Shown here: positions 9,049 through 17,263 of the stretch, piece by piece
How the letters are laid out: each line of letters begins with the position of its first letter
How positions within the stretch are numbered: position 1 is the stretch's first letter
Assembly (NCBI GenBank): GCA_051016205.1
Contig: CP136534.1
Coordinates: forward strand, 5,890,001-5,954,000
DNA length: 64,000 bases
From: Acuticoccus sp051016205
Lineage (GTDB): Bacteria > Pseudomonadota > Alphaproteobacteria > Rhizobiales > Amorphaceae
Direction of reading: 5' to 3'
Program-made: the position numbers and the translations under genes
Notes under the pieces: generated by a model
The model's input: the letters and a program-made list of their open reading frames with translations, nothing else
What the model was told of the DNA's origin: nothing
Database searches by the model: none

Positions 9049-9053
9049 CTAGC
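9001..9053 (-). terminator. Long palindrome at the end of the small exported-protein gene
   Basis: A perfect 13-bp stem (9012-9024 pairing with 9030-9042; GACCGATCAGGTT arm) with loop GGTTC. Outer arms GCTAGCGC (9001-9008) and GCGCTCTAGC (9044-9053) can extend it imperfectly. The right arm contains the TAG stop of the minus-strand gene. There is no T tract. It could be a transcript-end hairpin or a copy of a dispersed intergenic palindrome. Confidence 0.6.
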
Positions 9054-9333
9054 GGCGGTGTTGGCCCTTCACCGCCTTCAAGGACGGCGAATGGCCCTTG
9101 GATGCCTTTTTCGCCTTGCGACGTTGCTTCAAGCAGCCATTGCCGAAGGTGCCCCACATGGCGGGGTTGTTCTTGCCGCAACGCCAGGACAGACCGGCCT
9201 CGGTCGCCCCTGTTTGCACAACGGGCGCAGCGTAGGCGCCAAGACCACCGGCATTGGCGGTTCCCGTCGCGGCAACCCCGGTGACGGCGAGGGCAAGGGC
9301 GAGCGCACCGTGTGCGAGTGTGTTGAACTTCAT
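9049..9333 (-). CDS. Small exported protein with basic C-terminal tail
   Basis: A 94-residue protein of unknown function. ATG 9333 has GGAG eight bases upstream; an in-frame TTG two codons earlier is less likely. The N-terminus (MKFNTLAHGALALALAVTGV) is a signal peptide ending near TANAGG. The mature part has two Cys in WRCGKNNPAMWGTFGNGC, a possible disulfide, then a strongly basic Lys/Arg-rich tail (KQRRKAKKASKGHSPS). This architecture suggests binding of a negatively charged surface polymer or nucleic acid, but that is inference. It is flanked by the palindrome at 9001-9053 and, on the other side, by 200 bp before the Liv operon's end. Confidence 0.65.
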   Translation of the reverse strand: MKFNTLAHGALALALAVTGVAATGTANAGGLGAYAAPVVQTGATEAGLSWRCGKNNPAMWGTFGNGCLKQRRKAKKASKGHSPSLKAVKGQHRR

Positions 9334-9533
9334 TGTCAATACTCCAAAAATATCAGTTGTTTACCAAAGACGCACCATCGCGGAGAACCTCCGTTGAAAG
9401 GGCCTCAAGGGGGTAATGCCTCGCAGGTCCAAGGAAGCGCTCTTGGCCGCCTCACATGGCATACGGGTCGCGATGCCGTTTTATTCCCACGCGCAAGAAT
9501 TTTTTTCTGGGGTCGCGGTCAAGCGGCGCGCGG

Positions 9534-10538
9534 TCACTCCCGCGGGGCGATGACCCGGCGCTGAAGGGGGAAGACCTCAAGCCCTGTGCGGGCGGCGAAG
9601 GCGCCCCAAAGACCGCGCGGGGCAAATAGCATGATGAGGATGGCCACCACCCCAAGGGCGATGAGGTAGAGGGCGCCATAGTCCGCCAACGTTTCGCGCA
9701 GAAGAAAGAAGACGGCGGTTCCCACCAAAGGCCCCTCGATCCGCCCCACCCCGCCGATGACGGTGATGAAGATGACGAGGGCCGTCCAATCCGACAGGCT
9801 GAAGGCCGCATCGGGCGAAATGCGCAGCTTGGTGAGGAAGATGAGCGCGCCCACGGCCCCTGCCCCCGCGGCCGCTGCCACGTAGACAGCGAGCTTCACG
9901 CGGGTGATGCGCACACCCAGACTGCGGGAAGCCGCCTCGCTGTCTCGGATCGCCGTCAGCGCCAGTCCAAGGCGCGAGCGCAACAGGAGCGTGATGCCCC
10001 CAACCACCACCACAACGATGAAGAGCGCCGTCCAGTAGGTGACCGCCTCACGCGCTGCCCGCCCGTCGGCAATGTCGCGCACCACGGTGATGGGAAGGGA
10101 CGTGCCTGACCCACCGCCAAGCGCAGACACCCGCGCAAAGAGCAAGAGCGCCACCTCAGCCAACACCCATGAGCCGATGGCAAAGTACGCCCCCTTCAGG
10201 CGAAACAGGAGAAACGCGGCAGGGACAGCCACAATCGCCGCCGCCACGCCCGCAAGGCCCACCGCCACAAGCGGGTGGACGCCAAGGAACATGGCAAGCG
10301 CAAACAACACATAGCCGCCAAGCCCCACGTAAGCGTGCTGACCCACGGAGACGAGGCCGGCATAGCCTGCCAGAAGGTTCCAAAGGCTCGCCAGTGCGAT
10401 GTAGGCGAAGATCTCGCCCATCAAGCGCATGTTGGACGAGCCCGCCCAGTAAGGGGCCGAGGCAAGTATGGCCACCAGAACAATGAGCGCAACAAGCCCG
10501 ATGCGCGAGGCGCGGGTGGACCGTGCGACGGCGATCAT
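9534..10538 (-). CDS. livM: Branched-chain-amino-acid-type ABC transporter permease LivM
   Basis: A 334-residue inner-membrane permease, last gene of the Liv-type operon. The family pattern is clear: NLLAGYAGLVSVGQHAYVGL near the N-terminus, AIRDSEAASRSLGV (the coupling loop to the ATPase) and VIGGVGRIEGPLVGT near the C-terminus. ATG 10538 lies 2 bp beyond the LivH stop, showing translational coupling. Liv-type systems import amino acids but also aromatic acids, urea or amides; here the associated enzymes argue for a non-amino-acid substrate. Confidence 0.9.
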   Translation of the reverse strand: MIAVARSTRASRIGLVALIVLVAILASAPYWAGSSNMRLMGEIFAYIALASLWNLLAGYAGLVSVGQHAYVGLGGYVLFALAMFLGVHPLVAVGLAGVAAAIVAVPAAFLLFRLKGAYFAIGSWVLAEVALLLFARVSALGGGSGTSLPITVVRDIADGRAAREAVTYWTALFIVVVVVGGITLLLRSRLGLALTAIRDSEAASRSLGVRITRVKLAVYVAAAAGAGAVGALIFLTKLRISPDAAFSLSDWTALVIFITVIGGVGRIEGPLVGTAVFFLLRETLADYGALYLIALGVVAILIMLFAPRGLWGAFAARTGLEVFPLQRRVIAPRE

Positions 10539-10540
10539 CC

Positions 10541-11407
10541 TCAATCCTCCATCTTGGGCATCAGGCCCTGGGGGCGGATGGCAAGGACGAGGAGGAACAC
10601 AAGGTGCCCCGCAAGGAGCTGCCAGCCCGGATTGATCTGCGCCCCGACGGTCTGTGCCACACCCAAGATGACGCCACCCACGAGCGTGCCCCACAGGTTG
10701 CCGAGGCCGCCGATGATCACCGCCTCGAAGCCGTAGATGAGGCGGATCGGCCCGCTGGCGGGGTCGAAGTAGGTGCGCATCGCCAGGAAGGTGCCTGCGA
10801 TCGCCACCACCGCCAGGGAGAGGGCCATGGCAGCGGCGTAGACCTTGGCAGGGTCAAGGCCCATCACCTCGGCAATCTCGCGGTCGTCGGAGACGGCGCG
10901 GAAGGCCCGGCCCATGGCGGTGCGGTAAAACACGAGCTGCAGCCCCACCACCACCGCCACAGCAGCGCCAAACATCAACAACGGCAACACGCCTACGGAA
11001 AGGCCGTCGGCGACTGCAATGGAGGCCGTTTCCAGCGTGCCGGCATCCAGCTTGCGGCTGTCGGCGGAATAGATCTCCAACAGAGCGTTCTGGATGACGA
11101 TGGACAGACCAAAGGTGACCAGCAGCGGCGGCAGGATGTCCCGCCCCAACGTCCTGTTGAGGACGACACGCTGGAGGACATAGCCGATCGCCGCCATGGT
11201 GGGGATGACGATGACAAGGCTTGCCAGAGGGTGGATCCCCAAAGCGTCCACCACCGAAAAGGCGAGGAACGCCGACAGGACAATCAGGTCCCCATGGGCA
11301 ATGTTGACAAGCCGCATCACCCCGAAGATGAGGCTGAGCCCTGCGGCGAAGAGGCCGTAGAGCCCGCCCAGCAAAACCCCTTGCAGGACCGCGTTGGCAA
11401 AGGTCAT
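10541..11407 (-). CDS. livH: Branched-chain-amino-acid-type ABC transporter permease LivH
   Basis: A 288-residue inner-membrane permease paired with LivM. It opens with the standard LivH segment (MTFANAVLQGVLLGGLYGLFA), has IFGVMRLVNIAHGDL and the coupling-loop block GRAFRAVSDDREIAEVMGLD, and ends QGLMPKMED. ATG 11407 overlaps the LivF stop as ATGA, so the gene is translationally coupled; longer frames extend into livF. Confidence 0.9.
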   Translation of the reverse strand: MTFANAVLQGVLLGGLYGLFAAGLSLIFGVMRLVNIAHGDLIVLSAFLAFSVVDALGIHPLASLVIVIPTMAAIGYVLQRVVLNRTLGRDILPPLLVTFGLSIVIQNALLEIYSADSRKLDAGTLETASIAVADGLSVGVLPLLMFGAAVAVVVGLQLVFYRTAMGRAFRAVSDDREIAEVMGLDPAKVYAAAMALSLAVVAIAGTFLAMRTYFDPASGPIRLIYGFEAVIIGGLGNLWGTLVGGVILGVAQTVGAQINPGWQLLAGHLVFLLVLAIRPQGLMPKMED

Positions 11408-12111
11408 GACGTGGCCCCGAAATAGGCGGCGGTGATGGCCTCGCGCCCAAGCTCGCCAGGCACACCCTCCAGCGCCACACGACCCTCCTGGAGGCACACG
11501 ACGCGGTCGGCAACGCCCATGGCCCTTGCAATATCCTGCTCCACGAGGAGGATCGCTGTGCCCTCGGCGCGGATGGCGGGGAACGCGCGGTAGATGTCCT
11601 TCACCACCGTCGGGGCAAGGCCGAGGGAGGCCTCGTCGATCATCAAGATGTCGGGGTTCGCCATTAGCGCACGGCCGATGGCAACCATCTGCCTCTGCCC
11701 GCCGGACAGCGCTTCGGCCGGTGCATTGCGACGCTCTTTGAGGATGGGAAACAGCGCGAACACCGTGTCGAGGGACCAGTGGCCGGGCCGCTTCAACCGC
11801 CCGCCGATCACAAGGTTTTCCGCCACCGACAGGGACCGGAATAGGCGCCGGCCTTCGGGCACCAGGCTGACGCCCTCCACCGCAAGCTTGTGGGCGGGCG
11901 TGTCCCCCACGGCTGTGCCGCGCAGGCGGATGGCGTCGGCCCGATTTCTCACAAGGCCCATAATGGACTTCATCAAGGTGGATTTGCCGGCACCGTTGGC
12001 GCCGATCACCGCCACCGTCTCACCACTGACAAGGGTGAGGTCGACGCCGAAAAGGGCCTGAAAGTCCCCATAGTGGGCGTCGAGGGCGCTGATCTCCAAG
12101 AGGTCAGGCAT
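11404..12111 (-). CDS. livF: Liv-type ABC transporter ATPase LivF
   Basis: A 235-residue cytosolic ATPase. Walker A is GANGAGKST, the signature LSGGQRQMVAIGRAL, Walker B DILMIDEASLGLAP and the switch His region LLVEQDI. The DEASLGLAP wording is typical of LivF. ATG 12111 overlaps the end of livG by 8 bp. With LivG it energises import through LivHM. Confidence 0.9.
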   Translation of the reverse strand: MPDLLEISALDAHYGDFQALFGVDLTLVSGETVAVIGANGAGKSTLMKSIMGLVRNRADAIRLRGTAVGDTPAHKLAVEGVSLVPEGRRLFRSLSVAENLVIGGRLKRPGHWSLDTVFALFPILKERRNAPAEALSGGQRQMVAIGRALMANPDILMIDEASLGLAPTVVKDIYRAFPAIRAEGTAILLVEQDIARAMGVADRVVCLQEGRVALEGVPGELGREAITAAYFGATS

Positions 12112-12829
12112 CAGGGTCGCTGCCCATGTAGATCTCGCGCACAAGGTCGGAGTCCATCACCGTGCGCGGTGCCCCTTCGGCCACGAGCCGGCCTTGGTCG
12201 AGCACGATGAGGCGGTCCACCACCGCCATCAGCGCGTGCACCACATGCTCGATCCACACAATGGACACGCCAGAGGCGCGGATCGCACCGATGGAGGCGA
12301 TGAGCGCGGCGCACTCGGCATCCGTCAGCCCGCCGGCAATCTCGTCCAGCAGCAGGAGTTTGGGGGAGGAGGCGACGGCGCGGGCAAGTTCAAGGCGCTT
12401 GCGTTCAAGCAGAGGCAGAGCGCCGGCAAGCTGGTTGGCCCTTGCCTCAAGGCCGGCCAGCGACAGGGCCGCGTAGGCAGTCTCTTCGGGGTCCTCGGCG
12501 CCCTTGCCGCCGCCGAAGAACGCGCCGACGAGGGTGTTTTCAAACACCGTCATCCCCTCGAATGGGTGAGGCACCTGGAATGTGCGGCCGATGCCAAGGC
12601 GGCAGCGCGCATCGGCAGGCACACCGGTCACATCACGCCCATCGAAAGCCAACGTGCCGCCATTCGGCTTCAGCGCGCCTGAGACGAGGTTGAACATGGT
12701 CGTCTTGCCGGCACCGTTGGGGCCGATCACACCCAGCGCCTCCCCCTCCTCCACCGTGAAGGAGAGGTCGTCAGCCACCACGAGTGCGCCGAAGCGCTTC
12801 GACACACCGGTGAGCGACAGGAGGGCCAC
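12104..12829 (-). CDS. livG: Liv-type ABC transporter ATPase LivG
   Basis: A 241-residue cytosolic ATPase. It has Walker A GPNGAGKTT, the LivG-specific GIGRTFQVPHPFEGMTV block, Walker B LLLLDEIAGGLTDAE and IEHVVHALM at the switch region. The usual LSGG signature is replaced by ALPLLERKRLELARA, a departure from most ABC ATPases that is frequent in LivG-like subunits. The gene lies 6 bp after the binding-protein stop. Confidence 0.88.
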   Translation of the reverse strand: MALLSLTGVSKRFGALVVADDLSFTVEEGEALGVIGPNGAGKTTMFNLVSGALKPNGGTLAFDGRDVTGVPADARCRLGIGRTFQVPHPFEGMTVFENTLVGAFFGGGKGAEDPEETAYAALSLAGLEARANQLAGALPLLERKRLELARAVASSPKLLLLDEIAGGLTDAECAALIASIGAIRASGVSIVWIEHVVHALMAVVDRLIVLDQGRLVAEGAPRTVMDSDLVREIYMGSDPDA

Positions 12830-12835
12830 GACCTG

Positions 12836-14098
12836 TCAGCCGATCAGCGTCAGGTCGCCGCCTTTGGGAATCTGCGGGGCGGTGTCGTTGGCGGTGATCA
12901 CAAGGTCGAAGCCATCCTCGCCACCCTGCCACTGACCGGCGACCAGAGGCGTTTTCGTCACGTTTGGTACAGGTCCATCGCCCCACTTCACGGGGCCGAC
13001 GATGGTGGCAAGGTCGGTGGCAAGGATGCTGTCCAAGATGGCGTCAGGGGCAATGTCCTCTGCGCGCTCCAAAACGTTGAGCGCCACCTCGAACAGGGCG
13101 TGCTTGTAGCCGATGGGCTGCGTCCACGGCCGGCCGGTGTCGGCCTCGTAAGCGGCGCACATCTCGCCTGCACTGGCGCCCGTCAGCGAGGAATTGAAGG
13201 GGTGGTTGGGGGACCACCAGATCTCGGTGGACAGGCCGTTGCCGGCCGCGCCAAGGCTGTCCACCACCGAGGGGAAGAGAAGCGCCTTGCCGATGGTCAC
13301 CACCTTTGGCCGAAACCCCTGCTGCGCGGACTGGGACCAGAAGGTGGCAAAGTCCGGCGGGATCATGTTGCCGGTGACAATCTCCACCCCCGCCTCCTTG
13401 AAGGCTGAGATTTGGGCGGTGAAATCATCCGTCATGGGCTGGTAGCGGCCGGGGTCCACAAGGGTGTAGCCGGCAGCCTTCAGGGCTGGTGGAAAGCCGC
13501 GCTCGGCATCGCCCCAGGCGTTGCCGTCCGCATCGTTGGGGAAGAGGCCGCCCACCACTTTCGACACGCCAGACCCGCCCCACAGATCAAGGAAGGCGGC
13601 AATCACGTCCTCAAGGCCCCAGAAGAAGTGGTAGGTGTATTGAAAGCCTGCCTGAGGGTCGCCATTGCGGCCGAAGAAGTAAGGCTGCCAGGGGCAGTCG
13701 GTGGTCACGCACGGGACCTCCATCACCTCGGCCTGGTCCGACACGGGGTTCACGGTATCGGGGGTGGAGGCGGAGACCAAAAGGTCCACCTCGTCAGACA
13801 ACAACAGCTCGGCCGCCACCTCAGCGGCGCGGTTGGGGTTGGACTGGGAATCCTTCGAGATGATCTCAAAAGCCACCGTCTCGCCATTGCGGTCCACGGT
13901 GCCGCCCGTGGCAATGTCGATGCCGGCGAGCACGAACGGGTCGGCTTCAGCGAAGGCGGCAAGGGGCCCTGTGCGCGGGCTCACATGGCCGATTTTGATG
14001 GGCCGGCCTTGGGCGAACGCCTTGCCGGGGCGCCATAAGGCGGGGGCGGCCAAGACGCCTGCGGTTCCAGCGAGCATCCCTCTGCGCGTCAAGCTCAT
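12836..14098 (-). CDS. Liv-type periplasmic substrate-binding protein (Tat-type signal)
   Basis: A 420-residue receptor of the Peripla_BP_6 (LivK-like) family. The N-terminus MSLTRRGMLAGTAGVLAAPA carries a twin-arginine-type motif, and GRPIKIGHVSPRTGPLAAFAE is the typical first strand of aromatic/amide-binding Liv receptors. ATG 14098 follows AGGGAGGACGATC. It is the first transporter gene after the four enzyme genes, with 49 bp between it and the dehydrogenase. Unusual Trp-rich segments (CPWQPYFFG, STEIWWSPNHPF) may line the ligand pocket. The ligand is unknown. Confidence 0.87.
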   Translation of the reverse strand: MSLTRRGMLAGTAGVLAAPALWRPGKAFAQGRPIKIGHVSPRTGPLAAFAEADPFVLAGIDIATGGTVDRNGETVAFEIISKDSQSNPNRAAEVAAELLLSDEVDLLVSASTPDTVNPVSDQAEVMEVPCVTTDCPWQPYFFGRNGDPQAGFQYTYHFFWGLEDVIAAFLDLWGGSGVSKVVGGLFPNDADGNAWGDAERGFPPALKAAGYTLVDPGRYQPMTDDFTAQISAFKEAGVEIVTGNMIPPDFATFWSQSAQQGFRPKVVTIGKALLFPSVVDSLGAAGNGLSTEIWWSPNHPFNSSLTGASAGEMCAAYEADTGRPWTQPIGYKHALFEVALNVLERAEDIAPDAILDSILATDLATIVGPVKWGDGPVPNVTKTPLVAGQWQGGEDGFDLVITANDTAPQIPKGGDLTLIG

Positions 14099-14147
14099 GA
14101 TCGTCCTCCCTAGTGTTGCGTCGTTGGCGCTGTTTCGCGCTCTGGTC

Positions 14148-15059
14148 TTAGTCGTCCAGGATCTGCGGCAAGCGGGACAGGTGCGTTGCAAGGCGCTTGC
14201 GGACGGCCTCGCTCTCCAGCGGCGTCCAGCGGCGAAAGCCCTTCCCGGCTTTCATGCCGAGCGCGCCCTCCTCCACAAGCGCCTCAAGCAGCGGCGAAGG
14301 GCCCGGCCGCGCCTCAAGGTGGGCAAGGACGGTCCTGTGAATGTCGAGGGTGAGGTCGGTGCCGACGAGGTCGGCGTTCTCCAAAGGGCCGAGGACGGCA
14401 AGGCGTCGTCCGAAGCTTTTCTTGACCACCTTGTCGACCGCTTCGGCATCGCACACGCCTGTCTCCACAAGGCTGATCGCCTCGCGCCAGAGGGCATGCT
14501 GCAGGCGGTTGCCGATAAAGCCGGGCACATCCTTGTTGACCCGCACGGGGGCTTTGCCGAGGGCGCCGAGCACGCCCATCACGGTGTCGATGGCGGCCGG
14601 CGCGGTCCATTCGGTGGCAATCACCTCCACAAGGGGGATCATGTGCGGCGGGTTCCACCAGTGGGTGCCGAGGGCGCGGCTTCGCTCCTTCAGCCCACCC
14701 ATGATCTCAGTGATGGGAAGGACTGATGTGTTGGACGCAAACAGGCACGACGGCCGCGCCGCCGCTTCCACCTTTGCAAAAACCGCCTGCTTCAACGCCA
14801 GCTTTTCCGGTACGGCCTCAATCACAAGGTCCGCCTGTGCGACAGCCTCGGCAAGCGCGGTACAGGGGGTGATGGCGGCCAACGCAGCCTCGGCGTCACC
14901 CCCCACGTCGGCACAGGCTTGGCGCACCTTGGTGGGGAGCGCGTCGAGGCTTTCGGCCACCGGATCGTGGACGGTGACGGTGTGCCCACCCGCGGCGAAG
15001 ACGGTGGCGATGGCGCTTCCCATCAAGCCTGCCCCGAGGATGGCGACCCTTTCCACCAT
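14148..15059 (-). CDS. 3-hydroxyacyl-CoA dehydrogenase-family NAD enzyme
   Basis: A 303-residue cytosolic NAD-dependent dehydrogenase with an N-terminal Rossmann motif (VAILGAGLMGSAIA), EAVPEKLALKQ, SNTSVLPI, GTHWWNPPHMIPLVEV containing the expected active-site His, and GFIGNRLQHALWREA. Single-domain members of this length include L-carnitine dehydrogenase, L-gulonate 3-dehydrogenase and 3-hydroxybutyryl-CoA dehydrogenase. The WWNPPH wording and isolation from thiolase or crotonase genes favour a free hydroxy acid over a CoA ester, but this is inference. ATG 15059 is one base after the SDR stop; a longer frame to 15089 is less likely. Confidence 0.85.
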   Translation of the reverse strand: MVERVAILGAGLMGSAIATVFAAGGHTVTVHDPVAESLDALPTKVRQACADVGGDAEAALAAITPCTALAEAVAQADLVIEAVPEKLALKQAVFAKVEAAARPSCLFASNTSVLPITEIMGGLKERSRALGTHWWNPPHMIPLVEVIATEWTAPAAIDTVMGVLGALGKAPVRVNKDVPGFIGNRLQHALWREAISLVETGVCDAEAVDKVVKKSFGRRLAVLGPLENADLVGTDLTLDIHRTVLAHLEARPGPSPLLEALVEEGALGMKAGKGFRRWTPLESEAVRKRLATHLSRLPQILDD

Positions 15060-15060
15060 C

Positions 15061-15843
15061 TCAGCCTGCCGTATAGCCGCCGTCGGCATAAAGAATATGC
15101 CCGGTGTAAAAGTCCGACGCCTTGGAGGCGAGGAAGAGCAGGGGCCCTGCTAGGTCTTCAGGCTCGCCGAGCCGACCTTTAGGGACGCGGGCGAGGAAGC
15201 CGTCTCTGACGCCCTTTGCCCGGTCGTCCTCGGCAAACATCCATTCGGTGATGGGCGAGCGGAAGACCGTCGGTGCGATGGCGTTCACGGTGATGCCCGT
15301 TGCGCCAAGTTCGCACCCGAGCGCCTTGGTGATCCCGTCCACGGCCGCCTTGGAGGCGCAGTAGGCGGTGTAGCCGGCAGGGTGCCCCAGCAATCCGCGG
15401 GCGGACGACACAAGCACGATCTTGCCCGACCCTTGCGCCTTCATGGGTCCCGTTGCCGCCCGCGCCAGGAGCCAGGATTGGGTGACGTTGGCATCCATCA
15501 CCGTGCTGAACGTGTCGGGCGCCATGTCTTCGATGGCCGCCACTGCGTTCATGCCGGAGGCGACCACAAGAATGTCGATGGCACCATGGGCCTGGACAGC
15601 GGCCGCAACGATGGCGTTGGCCGAGGCCTCATCCTGTGGCCTGCGGTTGACCGTGGTGACGCTGGCACCAAGGGCCTCGCATTCTGCCGCAATGGCGCTT
15701 AGCGCTTCGGCCTTGCCGGCCGCAAGGGTGAGGTTGCAGCCGGCGCCGGCAAGGGCGCGGGCTGCCACCGTGCCGAAAGAGCCCGAGGCCCCGGCCACAA
15801 GGGCTGACTTGCCGGCAATGTCGAAAAGGCCCGACGTGTTCAT
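15061..15843 (-). CDS. Short-chain dehydrogenase/reductase (SDR)
   Basis: A 260-residue classical SDR. The cofactor motif is degenerate in spacing (ALVAGASGSFGTVAARAL); catalytic Ser is in VLVSSARG and the YxxxK pair in YTAYCASKAAVD; ILYADGGYTAG is a typical end. It oxidises or reduces a secondary alcohol with NAD(P). ATG 15843 overlaps the cupin stop as ATGA, so all four enzymes upstream of the Liv genes are translated as a coupled set. The usual NNAG is replaced by VVASGMN, an atypical detail. Confidence 0.88.
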   Translation of the reverse strand: MNTSGLFDIAGKSALVAGASGSFGTVAARALAGAGCNLTLAAGKAEALSAIAAECEALGASVTTVNRRPQDEASANAIVAAAVQAHGAIDILVVASGMNAVAAIEDMAPDTFSTVMDANVTQSWLLARAATGPMKAQGSGKIVLVSSARGLLGHPAGYTAYCASKAAVDGITKALGCELGATGITVNAIAPTVFRSPITEWMFAEDDRAKGVRDGFLARVPKGRLGEPEDLAGPLLFLASKASDFYTGHILYADGGYTAG

Positions 15844-16187
15844 GGGATTGCCGGCGGGTAGGGCATGACCACAAGCATGGTGCACACGTGGTTGGCGCGG
15901 TTTTCGATGGTGCGCTCTTCGCCGGCGGGAATGGTGCACGAATCGTAGCGGCGAAGGACGCTCTCCTTGCCGCCCGCCCGCACCGTCATTTCGCCTTCGA
16001 GGACGACGTAGACCTTCTCGAACGGGGTCGCATCGGGCCCCGCCCCACCGCCAGGCAGGAACTGGGAAAGCCCCACCCACTGGTTTTGCGGCCCGCCCGG
16101 CTCATGGCCCTGGAGCCTTAGCCCCACCACGTCGCGGTGGTTGGGCGCTTCATAGGGCCGTGCCTCACTGAAGCGCTTGGTGAGCAT
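15840..16187 (-). CDS. Cupin-domain protein
   Basis: A 115-residue single-domain cupin. It shows the two cupin half-motifs in weakened form: GPDATPFEKVYVVLEGEMTV and IPAGEERTIENRANHVCTML. The first lacks the usual HxH pair (TPFEK instead), so metal binding may be reduced; it may be a small isomerase, a decarboxylase-like protein or a ligand-binding accessory. ATG 16187 overlaps the cyclase stop by one base. It is placed between the cyclase and the SDR in the same coupled operon. Confidence 0.8.
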   Translation of the reverse strand: MLTKRFSEARPYEAPNHRDVVGLRLQGHEPGGPQNQWVGLSQFLPGGGAGPDATPFEKVYVVLEGEMTVRAGGKESVLRRYDSCTIPAGEERTIENRANHVCTMLVVMPYPPAIP

Positions 16188-17026
16188 CAGAACGCCTCGC
16201 CCGTTTCGATCCTGTAGGCTTGGGCGGGATCGGTGATGGCCACCAGGCGGATGATGCAGCCATCCCCCCTGTCCCAATTCCAGGGAAAGAAGGCGAAGGT
16301 GCAGCGCTTGCCTGTGACGGCGTCAAGGTCACCGCCCACATTCTCGATGCCCAAAATGCCGTGGGTGAAGAGGGTCCTGTGGACCGGCTCCCACTCGGGA
16401 TGATCCTCCTCCCAGCCGCGCCCACCCGACCAGTCCCGATACTCCGCCTCAAGGTGCGGCAGGAGGGGGCCGTTGCGGTGGGGGCCGATGGCGGTCGCGA
16501 GAGGATGGTCGTTGGCTTGCGTGTCATGGCCGACGACTTTGATTTGCTTGTCCACCATCCACTCACCGGCCGACTTCACGAGCCCCGGGCAGTAGGGAAA
16601 GTAATCGCCATCATCATACTGGTGGTGCCAGCCGGTGTTGATGATGAGCACATCATGGGGCCGGATGGCGTGGCCGCAGGCGGCCTCAAGATCATCGGCG
16701 GTGATGGGCTCCCACTTTGTCTTGGGGATCGGCACCACAAGGCCCGAGCCGAAGAAGTGCGGCAAAGGCACCTCATCGATAAAGGGAGTGCCCGCCACCA
16801 CATGGGCCGGCGCATCGATGTGGGTGGTGCAGTGCATGGTCGTCGTCAGCGTTTGGCTGAGAACGCCTGACTTTGCCATGTAATGGGTGCGCTCGATCTT
16901 CACATCGGGGAAGTACGGCCAGTTCGGCGCTTGAAAGCCGTAGCGGTGGCTGAGATTGTAGAAGCGCAATCCCATCGCATTATCAGTATTGGATTGGAAC
17001 GCGATACCGCGAACGGTGATCGACAT
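16187..17026 (-). CDS. Cyclase-family metal-dependent hydrolase (kynurenine-formamidase-like fold)
   Basis: A 279-residue member of the cyclase family (PF04199). These Mn/Zn enzymes hydrolyse cyclic amides, formamides or lactones; relatives include bacterial kynurenine formamidase and isatin hydrolase. The metal signature is HCTTHIDAPAHV, with DVLIINTGWH and GHDTQANDHP following. ATG 17026 has GGGAGG upstream. It is the first gene of the nine-gene operon and divergent from the IclR regulator. Isatin hydrolases have the same fold and a similar Trp-rich pocket (NWPYFPDVK), but a lactone or imide substrate cannot be excluded. Confidence 0.87.
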   Translation of the reverse strand: MSITVRGIAFQSNTDNAMGLRFYNLSHRYGFQAPNWPYFPDVKIERTHYMAKSGVLSQTLTTTMHCTTHIDAPAHVVAGTPFIDEVPLPHFFGSGLVVPIPKTKWEPITADDLEAACGHAIRPHDVLIINTGWHHQYDDGDYFPYCPGLVKSAGEWMVDKQIKVVGHDTQANDHPLATAIGPHRNGPLLPHLEAEYRDWSGGRGWEEDHPEWEPVHRTLFTHGILGIENVGGDLDAVTGKRCTFAFFPWNWDRGDGCIIRLVAITDPAQAYRIETGEAF

Positions 17027-17263
17027 ACGCCACCTCCCGATCGAATATTTGTTTCTTCCTTGCCCGAAAGCCTGAAGAGCGGCTCTTGCCTTTGTCAACG
17101 CCTCCCGCGTCCAATAACGGGGCGCGCGTGGCGGGGCACTAGAAGACGAGAGCTATCTCCCCGGCATGGCTCAACAATTCTGCCGCTGCGGCAGGCGGCG
17201 ATGACGGTGGTGGCGTCCGGGCGCAGGCGTTACTGTATCGCCCGTCGATACACTGGAGGGCGA
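17027..17263. promoter_or_regulatory. Divergent control region, catabolic operon / iclR
   Basis: 237 bp separating the nine-gene minus-strand operon from the IclR regulator. It contains the palindrome at 17234-17252 directly before the regulator's ribosome-binding site. Confidence 0.6.
17234..17252. promoter_or_regulatory. Candidate IclR operator
   Basis: Perfect inverted repeat TGTATCG / CGATACA with a 5-base spacer (CCCGT), 19 bp in all, ending just before the GGAGGG site of the iclR gene. Size and position fit an autoregulatory IclR-family operator; binding is not shown. Confidence 0.5.

Noticed and set aside
8927..9051. Short frame after AAGGAGATG between gguB and the small exported gene
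   Set aside because: It is about 40 codons, passes through the palindrome and has no conserved character; the ribosome-binding-like sequence alone is not enough.
10523..11425. 300-codon frame on plus across livH and livM
   Set aside because: Antisense to LivH/LivM; Asp/His/Gly-rich composition without any motif.
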